Positions 1 through 10,900 of a DNA stretch of 36,130 bases are shown piece by piece. A program made the position numbers and the translations under genes. The notes below the pieces were generated by a model, which had not been told where the DNA came from, searched no databases, and saw nothing but the letters and a program-made list of their open reading frames with translations. How positions within the stretch are numbered: the first letter of the stretch is position 1; every line of letters begins with the position of its first letter. Source of the DNA: Robiginitomaculum sp. (GTDB taxonomy: Bacteria > Pseudomonadota > Alphaproteobacteria > Caulobacterales > Maricaulaceae); contig JAKIUV010000018.1 in NCBI GenBank assembly GCA_021647375.1, positions 1-36,130 of the forward strand, in the 5' to 3' direction.

Positions 1-1
1 G

Positions 2-127
2 GGCGACAATGTGAACATTAATGTCGAATTAATCGTACCAATCGCAATGGAAGAAAGCCTACGCTTCGCCATCCGCGAAGGTGGCCGCACAGTTGGTGCC
101 GGCGTTGTCGGTAAAATTATTGAGTAG
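2..127 (+). CDS. tuf: Elongation factor Tu, C-terminal end (partial)
   Basis: The window opens inside a gene whose last 41 codons read as the end of EF-Tu domain 3, including MEESLRFAIREGGRTVGAGV and the terminal VVGKIIE. EF-Tu is the GTPase that delivers aminoacyl-tRNA to the ribosome. Only the last tenth of the protein is present; the 5' end lies outside the window. It is followed 10 bases later by tRNA-Trp, then secE and nusG, a standard bacterial order (tuf-trnW-secE-nusG), so the tRNA is probably co-transcribed with it. Confidence 0.97.
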   Translation, partial: GDNVNINVELIVPIAMEESLRFAIREGGRTVGAGVVGKIIE

Positions 128-137
128 GTAAAGATAT

Positions 138-213
138 AGAGGTGTAGCTCAGTTGGTAGAGCATCGGTCTCCAAAACCGAGGGCCGGGAGTTCGAGTCTC
201 TCCACCTCTGCCA
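138..213 (+). tRNA. tRNA-Trp (anticodon CCA)
   Basis: A full cloverleaf can be folded by eye. The acceptor stem is AGAGGTG (138-144) with CACCTCT (203-209), the discriminator is G210, and a genome-encoded CCA lies at 211-213. The anticodon stem is TCGGT/ACCGA (164-168/176-180), with loop CTCCAAA and anticodon CCA at 171-173. The T loop TTCGAGT is present. Its place between tuf and secE is the usual bacterial location for trnW. Confidence 0.97.
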
Positions 214-257
214 TCATTCGGTGGATCCAAGGGAAGTAAAGCGCTAGAAAGAATAAG

Positions 258-518
258 ATGGCTGAAAAAAGTAAGCAGAAAGTCGGGCCTGTCAAATATC
301 TTGAACAGGTGCAGCAAGAGGGCCGCAAGGTTGTCTGGCCGTCGGCACGCGAAACTATGACTACATCTATCATGGTTATTATTGTCATGATATTCTTGGG
401 CGTATTCTTTTGGGTCGTTGATTTTTTTGCCGGTAATACTGTGGTTTGTGTCGCCGAAATTGGCCAAGCGGCAGATGTCGCCAAGAAATGTATTTTGGGG
501 TTAAGCAGTGGAAGCTAA
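258..518 (+). CDS. secE: Preprotein translocase subunit SecE
   Basis: A small 86-residue inner-membrane protein that clamps SecY in the SecYEG channel. The family motif VVWPSARET (residues 24-32) sits on the cytoplasmic side just before one transmembrane helix (about residues 36-57). Position between tRNA-Trp and nusG is diagnostic. Bacterial single-helix SecE proteins are usually about 60-70 residues. Here the part after the helix is longer, with a tail (NTVVCVAEIGQAADVAKKCI) before the usual ILGL-type end. The last 11 bases overlap the start of nusG, which suggests translational coupling. Confidence 0.95.
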   Translation: MAEKSKQKVGPVKYLEQVQQEGRKVVWPSARETMTTSIMVIIVMIFLGVFFWVVDFFAGNTVVCVAEIGQAADVAKKCILGLSSGS

Positions 519-1041
519 ATGGTATATCGTTCAGGCGCACTCAAATTTTGAGAAGCGCGTCCAGGAAAGTCTCTTTTCAGAGGCCGAGCAAAAGGGCTTG
601 TCTGATTTGTTTGAGGAAATTCTGGTGCCGACAGAGCATGTCGTGGAAATACGCCGTGGTCGCAAGGTCGAGAGTGAGCGTAAGTATTTCCCGGGTTATG
701 TTTTGGTGAAAATGGTTCTGACCGATGAGGCTTATCACTTGGTCAAGAACACCCCGAAGGTCTCTGGGTTTTTGGGTTCTCTCAATAAGCCTATGCCGGT
801 GTCCGAAGCCGAGGTGCAGCGGATTGTAGGCCAAATCGCCGAAAGCGAAGATGCGCCGCGTCCTACGGTTATCTTTGAAATTGGCGAGAAAGTTAAAGTT
901 ACGGACGGTTCTTTCGCGTCGTTTGAGGGTAGTGTTGAGGATATTGATGAAGAAAATTCGCGCCTCAAAGTGCTGATAAATATTTTTGGTCGGGGCACCC
1001 CGGTCGAATTGGAATATACTCAGGTCGAGAAAACGACTTAA
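508..1041 (+). CDS. nusG: Transcription termination/antitermination factor NusG
   Basis: A 177-residue NusG. The N-terminal NGN domain starts with KWYIVQAHSNFEKRV and contains the typical KYFPGYVLVKM segment. The C-terminal KOW domain covers about residues 125-177, with VTDGSFASFEGSVEDID and VLINIFGRGTPVEL. NusG binds RNA polymerase and links it to Rho or to the ribosome. The start is a GTG inside the 3' end of secE, preceded by a G-rich stretch (TTTTGGGG, 493-500). The protein then begins MEAKWYIV, as expected for the family, so this start is well supported. Confidence 0.97.
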   Translation: MEAKWYIVQAHSNFEKRVQESLFSEAEQKGLSDLFEEILVPTEHVVEIRRGRKVESERKYFPGYVLVKMVLTDEAYHLVKNTPKVSGFLGSLNKPMPVSEAEVQRIVGQIAESEDAPRPTVIFEIGEKVKVTDGSFASFEGSVEDIDEENSRLKVLINIFGRGTPVELEYTQVEKTT

Positions 1042-1172
1042 GTATCAAATCTCTGTGGGAGAGGGTGTGTAAGTCCATACATCTTTCCGACCACGGAACA
1101 CACCGTAATGAGCATGGGGTTCGTTACATAATATAGCGCCCTCATTATAAAGGGTGCAATTTGGAGTGAAAC
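1042..1172 (+). promoter_or_regulatory. Structured leader before rplK (candidate L1-type autoregulatory region)
   Basis: A 131-base spacer between nusG and rplK with two foldable elements. One is a long-range stem, GGTGTGT (1064-1070) with ACACACC (1098-1104). The other is a hairpin, GCGCCCT (1136-1142) with AGGGTGC (1151-1157, one G-U pair), 15 bases upstream of the rplK ATG and next to its Shine-Dalgarno TTGGAG. In other bacteria protein L1 represses rplK-rplA translation by binding the leader. That this leader works in that way is inference from position only. I see no convincing sigma-70 promoter. Confidence 0.4.
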
Positions 1173-1601
1173 ATGGCGAAGAAGATTGAAGGGTATATCA
1201 AATTGATCATACCTGCCGGGGCAGCCAACCCGGCACCACCGCTAGGGCCTGCATTGGGTCAGCGCGGCGTTAACATTATGGAGTTCGCCAAGGCGTTTAA
1301 CTCCAAAACTGGCGATATGGAAAAGAACATCCCCGTCCCGACCGTTATTACGGTTTTTGCGGATAAGTCTTTTACTTTTGAAACCAAAACTCCGCCTGCG
1401 AGCTATTATCTCAAGAAGGCCGTCGGTCGCGATAGTGGTTCTAACGAGCCTGGTCGCGATATGGTTGCTACGGTAACTATGGCACAATGTAAGGAAATTG
1501 CAGAAATGAAATTCCCTGACCTGACCGCCAATGATTTGGACGCAGGCGCCAAAATTATTGCAGGTTCCGCCCGTTCAATGGGCTTTGAGGTGGAGGAGTA
1601 G
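1173..1601 (+). CDS. rplK: 50S ribosomal protein L11
   Basis: A 142-residue L11, the usual length. The N-terminal domain holds the proline-rich PAGAANPAPPLGPALGQRG signature (about residues 14-32), the region that contacts the GTPase-associated centre and thiostrepton-type antibiotics. The C-terminal part ends with KIIAGSARSMGFEVEE, the rRNA-binding domain signature. L11 binds the 23S rRNA GTPase centre and is needed for the stringent response. It lies 3 bases before rplA and is translated with it. The start has a good Shine-Dalgarno (TTGGAG) 8 bases upstream. Confidence 0.98.
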   Translation: MAKKIEGYIKLIIPAGAANPAPPLGPALGQRGVNIMEFAKAFNSKTGDMEKNIPVPTVITVFADKSFTFETKTPPASYYLKKAVGRDSGSNEPGRDMVATVTMAQCKEIAEMKFPDLTANDLDAGAKIIAGSARSMGFEVEE

Positions 1602-1604
1602 AAC

Positions 1605-2297
1605 ATGGCTGGAAAAAGATATAAAGCCGCTTTGGCGAAAGTGGACCGCAATGCGGATCACACTGTCAAAAACGCAGTAGAGCTGGTCAAAGGTAATGCG
1701 ACCGCTAAATTCGACGAAACAATTGAAGTGTCCATTAACTTGGGTGTTGACCCGCGTCACGCTGACCAAATGGTTCGCGGCGTGTGTAAATTGCCAAATG
1801 GTACGGGTCGCTCATTACGGGTTGCCGTATTTGCGAAAGATGCGAAAGCTGAAGAAGCAAAAAAGGCTGGTGCAGACATTGTGGGTGCAGAAGACCTGAT
1901 GAAAATGGTTCAAGACGGTCAGATGGACTTTGATAAAGTTATCGCAACACCGGACATGATGCCGCTCGTTGGTCGTCTTGGTCAAATTCTTGGCCCCAAA
2001 GGCATGATGCCAAACCCTAAGGTTGGTACTGTGACTATGGATGTTGCTAAGGCTGTTGCCGATTCCAAAGGCGGTGCGGTTGAATTTCGGGTTGAGAAAG
2101 CCGGGATCATCCACGCAGGCGTTGGCAAGGCTAGTTTCACCGAAGCGGCTCTTGCTGAAAATGTAAGCGCGTTTTTGGGCGCTATCATGAAAGCCAAACC
2201 AACAGGCGCCAAAGGCACATATATGCAAAAAGTAACCCTAAGCTCAACTATGGGCCCAGGTGTTAAAATTGACGTGTCGGAAGCGACAGCGTCATAA
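1605..2297 (+). CDS. rplA: 50S ribosomal protein L1
   Basis: A 230-residue L1, full length. The signature GPKGMMPNPKVGTVTMDV is present at about residues 130-147, followed by the typical GGAVEFRVEKAGIIHAGVG stretch. L1 binds the mobile L1 stalk of 23S rRNA and helps move deacylated tRNA out of the E site. In many bacteria it is also the translational repressor of the L11-L1 messenger. The Shine-Dalgarno GGAGGAG overlaps the end of rplK (spacing 4-7), so the two genes are coupled. Confidence 0.98.
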   Translation: MAGKRYKAALAKVDRNADHTVKNAVELVKGNATAKFDETIEVSINLGVDPRHADQMVRGVCKLPNGTGRSLRVAVFAKDAKAEEAKKAGADIVGAEDLMKMVQDGQMDFDKVIATPDMMPLVGRLGQILGPKGMMPNPKVGTVTMDVAKAVADSKGGAVEFRVEKAGIIHAGVGKASFTEAALAENVSAFLGAIMKAKPTGAKGTYMQKVTLSSTMGPGVKIDVSEATAS

Positions 2298-2566
2298 GGA
2301 ATTTGGCGGGGGGTAACTTCTGCTAATGTTCGTAGTGGTCGTCTAGGCGGCCATTACATTGTCCGAGATCACGGGTGCGGCAAATATAGCCGCTTAATTA
2401 AAGCCGGTGTGAGACAGAGCAAAAACTATTTTTGACCACCTTCTATAGGGGTGGTCACGAAGTTCGAGCCCTGGGACACAAGACCGTACCGGTTTTTGTC
2501 ATTTGGCAAAAAAGGTACACTGAAAGGCGGGCCCATGGGGGGTTTGCCATTTACAGGGAGACCGCA
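2298..2566 (+). promoter_or_regulatory. rplA-rplJ spacer: candidate ribosomal protein L10 leader
   Basis: A 269-base non-coding spacer rich in secondary structure, where other bacteria carry the L10(L12)4-binding leader. Visible stems are: 2332-2343 with 2346-2357 (12 pairs, three of them G-U, almost no loop); GACCACC 2434-2440 with GGTGGTC 2450-2456 (perfect); and GTACC 2486-2490 plus TTTTTG 2493-2498 with CAAAAA 2507-2512 plus GGTAC 2514-2518. A reading frame open from 2432 into rplJ is not the real start: it has no L10-like residues before the ATG at 2567. The regulatory role is inferred from position and foldability. Confidence 0.55.
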
Positions 2567-3082
2567 ATGGATCGTAAAGAAAAACAGGAACAAGTAAAAG
2601 TGCTGGAAGGCATTTTCGCTGATTCCGGATCCGTCGTTATGGCTGAATACTCGGGCATGACAGTTGCGGAACTGACTGATTTGCGCGCAAAACTCCGTGA
2701 GGAGAACGCAACGATCAGAGTTGTTAAAAACCGTCTCGCTAAAATCGCACTCAAAGGAACGCCCGGTGAAGGCCTGGCAGATCTGTTCAAAGGTCCAGTA
2801 GCAATTGCTTACTCGGAAGATATGATTGGTGCGGCTAAAGTGACCGTAAAATTTGCCAAGGACAATGATAATTTCAATGTTCTGGGCGGTATTGCGGGCG
2901 ATGACATCGTTGATGTCGCTGGTGTTGTGACATTGTCATCAATGCCGTCGCGCGAAGAGCTTATTGGTATGGCTGCCGCAAGGCTGCTGGGTCAAGCTTC
3001 TGAAATCGGTTCACGTCTTAATGCACCTGGGAGCGCGCTTGCTGGCGCAATTTCGGTCATTGAAGAGCGTGCCGCCGCCTAA
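2567..3082 (+). CDS. rplJ: 50S ribosomal protein L10
   Basis: A 171-residue L10 starting MDRKEKQEQVKVLEGIFADS. Recognisable family segments are VVMAEYSGMTVAELTDLRAKL, VVKNRLAKIAL and the GPVAIAYSED loop. The C-terminal helix (ALAGAISVIEERAAA) is the part that binds L7/L12 dimers. L10 anchors the L7/L12 stalk on 23S rRNA and recruits translation GTPases. I chose the ATG at 2567 rather than an upstream in-frame ATG at 2432, because the family starts here and GGGAG lies 7 bases upstream. With L7/L12 it probably represses its own messenger through the leader. Confidence 0.97.
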   Translation: MDRKEKQEQVKVLEGIFADSGSVVMAEYSGMTVAELTDLRAKLREENATIRVVKNRLAKIALKGTPGEGLADLFKGPVAIAYSEDMIGAAKVTVKFAKDNDNFNVLGGIAGDDIVDVAGVVTLSSMPSREELIGMAAARLLGQASEIGSRLNAPGSALAGAISVIEERAAA

Positions 3083-3154
3083 AGAAGAACTAAGGGTTAT
3101 TAACAATAGTCAGTATTCGTAACAATTCGAACTGAAACTTAAAAGGAAACTAAA

Positions 3155-3523
3155 ATGGCTGATGTAGCTAAACTTGCAAAAGATCTGATGGCTTTGACCA
3201 TCATGGAAGCAAAAGAACTCAATGATATTCTTGAAGAAAACGGCATCAAAGCCGCCGCTGCTGTTGCAGTTGCTGGCCCAGCTGCTGCTGGCGGCGAAGC
3301 TGCTGCTGAACAAACCGAATTTGATGTTGTTATGACATCATTCGGCGAAAAGAAAATCGCTGTAATTAAAGAAGTCCGCGCTATTACAGGTCTTGGCCTG
3401 AAAGACGCAAAAGACCTCGTTGAAGCCGCTCCTAAGGCTATCAAAGAAGGCGTGTCTAAGGACGAAGCTGAAGACGTTAAAGCTAAGCTGGAAGCAGCTG
3501 GCGCAACCGTCGAAGTTAAGTAA
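3155..3523 (+). CDS. rplL: 50S ribosomal protein L7/L12
   Basis: A 122-residue L7/L12. It has an N-terminal dimerisation/L10-binding helix (about 1-35), an alanine-glycine-rich flexible hinge (about 36-52), and the globular C-terminal domain with EKKIAVIKEVRAITGLGL and KDAKDLVEAAPKAIKEG. The C-terminal domain contacts EF-Tu and EF-G and stimulates GTP hydrolysis. Several copies sit on each L10. It is 72 bases downstream of rplJ, with Shine-Dalgarno AAAAGGAAAC. A strong hairpin follows the gene. Confidence 0.98.
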   Translation: MADVAKLAKDLMALTIMEAKELNDILEENGIKAAAAVAVAGPAAAGGEAAAEQTEFDVVMTSFGEKKIAVIKEVRAITGLGLKDAKDLVEAAPKAIKEGVSKDEAEDVKAKLEAAGATVEVK

Positions 3524-3531
3524 TCTATCTC

Positions 3532-3562
3532 GTTCGGCGCGTACTTTACGTGCGCGCCGAAC
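3532..3562 (+). terminator. rplL-rpoB intergenic hairpin (candidate attenuator)
   Basis: GTTCGGCGCGTAC (3532-3544) pairs with GTGCGCGCCGAAC (3550-3562) over 13 pairs (one T-G) around a 5-base loop. It begins 8 bases after the rplL stop. The sequence that follows (AATTCTCTTAC) is not a real U tract, so it should be leaky, like the partial terminator or RNase III processing site found at this junction in enterobacteria. That would let the cell make more L7/L12 than RNA polymerase. The role is inference. Confidence 0.55.
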
Positions 3563-3667
3563 AATTCTCTTACACTAGATTTTAGGTGTGCTGTGCGGGA
3601 CAGCTAAAATGCCCGAAAGAATTTAGAGAGATCATTTGGTCTTTCGCATTAAAAAAAGGTGTCTTTG

Positions 3668-7747
<4,080 letters not shown>

Positions 7748-7931
7748 GACAGAAATCAGAAACTAGAAATCAGAAACTAGAAATCAGAATCGTAAATATG
7801 GAAAACAAAGTAAACAAGAACGTACCGAGCATAGCGAGGCAAGGCCAAGTGGCCGTCGGCGCTTATGCGCCGCACCCGCGTAGGCGTGCGTTCTTGCGCA
7901 CTGCCGTGAGCGATATAAAAAGGAGACGATC
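7748..7931 (+). repeat. rpoB-rpoC spacer: 14-base tandem repeat plus folded GC-rich element
   Basis: This spacer is unusually long. It starts with two exact copies and a third partial copy of AGAAATCAGAAACT (7751-7764, 7765-7778, 7779-7789). A GC-rich element follows. Its outer stem is AAGAACGTAC (7816-7825) with GTGCGTTCTT (7886-7895), 10 pairs. Inside are the hairpins GGCC-AAGT-GGCC (7843-7854) and CGGCGC-TTAT-GCGCCG (7857-7872). The rpoC Shine-Dalgarno AAAAAGGAGA comes at the end. The element could be a dispersed palindromic repeat (REP/MITE-like) that landed here, or a structured rpoC leader. One window cannot decide. Confidence 0.6.
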
Positions 7932-10900
7932 ATGAACCAAGAGGTCATGAACATTTTCAATCCGGCCCAAGAGGGTCCGAGCTTTGACAGAATCAGAATT
8001 TCTTTGGCGTCGCCAGAGAAGATTCTCAGTTGGTCATTTGGTGAAATCCGCAAGCCGGAGACCATAAATTACCGGACGTTTAAGCCCGAGAAAGACGGCT
8101 TGTTCTGTGCGCGTATCTTTGGCCCGACCAAAGATTATGAATGTTTGTGCGGTAAATATAAACGCATGAAATACAAAGGCGTTGTCTGCGAAAAATGTGG
8201 TGTTGAAGTTACGGTAACTCGTGTTCGCCGCGAACGTATGGGGCATATTGAACTGGCTGCGCCTGTTGCGCATATCTGGTTCTTGAAATCCTTGCCGTCG
8301 CGTATTGCCACTTTGCTGGATATTACCCTCAAAGAAGTTGAGCGGATTTTGTACTTCGAAAGCTTCGTGATTACGGAACCCGGCTTGACATCTTTGACTG
8401 AACGTCAATTGCTGTCCGAAGAGGAATTCCTCGACGCGCAATCTGAATTTGGCGAAGATAGCTTTACCGCGTCTATTGGCGCCGAAGCTGTGCGCGAAAT
8501 GCTCATGGCTCTCGACCTTGAAGCCGAAGTGGAGCGTACCCGTTTCGATATGACCGAAACTGGCTCACAGCTGAAGTTGAAAAAATACCGCAAGCGTTTG
8601 AAACTGCTCGAAGCTTTCATCGCGTCTGGCAACCGTCCAGAATGGATGGTCTTGACCGTTGTTCCGGTTATCCCGCCAGAATTGCGCCCATTGGTGCCCT
8701 TGGATGGTGGCCGTTTTGCGACCTCTGACCTGAACGATCTATACCGCCGGGTTATCAACCGCAATAACCGCCTCAAGCGCCTGATAGAGCTTCGTGCGCC
8801 GGATATTATTGTCCGTAACGAAAAGCGTATGCTCCAGGAATCTGTGGATGCGCTCATCGACAATGGTCGTCGTGGCCGTGTGATTACGGGTGCCAATAAA
8901 CGCCCACTGAAATCCATGTCCGATATGCTTAAAGGCAAGCAAGGTCGTTTCCGCCAGAACTTGCTCGGTAAACGGGTCGATTATTCTGGCCGTTCGGTTA
9001 TCGTGGTTGGCCCAGAGCTGATGTTGCATCAGTGCGGCTTGCCCAAGAAAATGGCTTTGGAATTGTTCAAACCATTTATCTATGCCCGCCTAGACGCCAA
9101 AGGTCTGTCCGGTACAGTTAAACAGTCCAAGAAAATTGTTGAAAAGCAGCGCCCGGAAGTTTGGGATATTTTGGACGAAGTTATCCGCGAACATCCTATT
9201 ATGCTCAACCGTGCGCCAACTTTGCACAGGCTCGGCATTCAGGCGTTTGAACCCGTTTTGACCGAGGGTAAAGCTATCCGCTTGCATCCACTGGTGTGTA
9301 CGGCATTTAACGCCGACTTCGATGGTGACCAAATGGCGGTTCATGTACCGCTGTCCATCGAAAGCCAGCTCGAAGCCCGCGTTTTGATGATGTCGACCAA
9401 TAACATATTGTCGCCCGCCAATGGTAAGCCTATTATTGTACCGTCCCAGGATATTGTTCTGGGTCTATACTATATGTCTATCATGGTTGACGGCGAAAAA
9501 GGTGAAGGTCGGGCTTTTGCGAATATGCAAGAGATTGAAGCTGCCTTGGACGACAAACAAATCACTCTACATTCCAAAATCCTTGGCCGCTTTAAGGTTA
9601 TGGACGCGGACGGTAATATCACTCAAGAGGTGGCTGAAACCACGGCTGGTCGTTTGATGATTGCCGAATATTTGCCAGTGCATGAAAAGATTCCGTACTC
9701 GGAGCTTAATGTATTGATGACCAAAAAAGCTATTGGTTCATTGATTGATTTAGTGTACCGCCATGCGGGTCAAAAAGCGACGGTAATTTTCTGTGACAAA
9801 GTCATGGGTATTGGCTTTCGCGAAGCGGCGAATGCCGGTATTTCGTTTGGTAAAGATGATATGATCATCCCCGAAGAAAAAGCTATATTCGTCGGCGAGA
9901 CCAAAGCTTTGGTCAATGATTTCGAACAGCAATATGCAGACGGTCTTATTACCAAAGGCGAGAAATACAACAAAGTTGTCGATGCTTGGTCAAAATGTAC
10001 GGACAAAGTGGCGGACGCCATGATGGACGAAACTGCCAAGCCGCGCAAAATTATCAACTCCGTGTTTATGATGGCCGATAGTGGTGCGCGTGGTTCCAAG
10101 AACCAAATGAAACAGCTTGCGGGTATGCGTGGTCTTATGGCCAAGCCGTCGGGCGAAATTATCGAGACGCCGATTATTTCCAACTTTAAAGAAGGCCTGT
10201 CGGTTCTTGAATACTTTAACTCGACCCACGGGGCGCGTAAAGGCTTGGCCGATACGGCGCTGAAAACCGCGAACTCGGGTTATCTAACCCGCCGCTTGGT
10301 TGACGTTGCCCAGGACTGTATTGTCACCGAACTTGATTGCGGAACGTCCGAGGGTATCAAGCTCATCCCTGTGGTGGATAGTGGCGAAGTTGTCGTTAGT
10401 TTAGGCGAACGTATGCTTGGCCGTAATTGCGCCGAAGACATTCGCGACCCGTCCAGCGGCGATATTATCTTCCCGGCCAATACTTATATAGACGAAGACA
10501 AAGCCTTGGTGATTGATAATTCAGGTCTTGCAGACGCCCGCGTGCGTTCGGCTCTGACCTGCGATACAGTAACTGGTATTTGTTCGGCCTGTTATGGTCG
10601 GGATCTAGCGCGCGGTACCCGTGTCAATATGGGCGAAGCGGTCGGCGTTATTGCGGCGCAGTCTATTGGCGAGCCGGGTACGCAGCTCACCATGCGGACC
10701 TTCCATATTGGCGGTACGGCTTCGGTTTCTGATAAATCCGTGGTTGAAAGTGCCAATGAAGGTAAGGTTGTCTATATTAACGGCAATGTCGTCAAAGACA
10801 GTGCGGGCATTCTCATGGTTATGGGGCGTAACATGCAAATTGCCGTGCATTCAAACGACGGCAAAGAGCTTGAGGCGCATAAAGTTAGCTATGGCAGCAA

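Noticed and set aside
2432..2566. In-frame upstream extension of rplJ adding 45 residues
   Set aside because: The extension has no L10 similarity and covers the leader hairpins. The ATG at 2567 has a good Shine-Dalgarno and gives the normal L10 length.
3659..3667. GTG start for rpoB three codons upstream
   Set aside because: The AAAAAAAGG run is then too close or overlapping to serve as ribosome-binding site; ATG 3668 fits spacing and family N-termini.
7751..7789. Tandem repeats after rpoB as a CRISPR array
   Set aside because: The units are 14 bases and directly adjacent with no spacers, and there are no cas genes in the window.
8405..8938. 177-codon frame antisense to rpoC (and similar ones in rpoB)
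   Set aside because: Shadow of a highly conserved gene; serine/arginine-rich translation with no motif.
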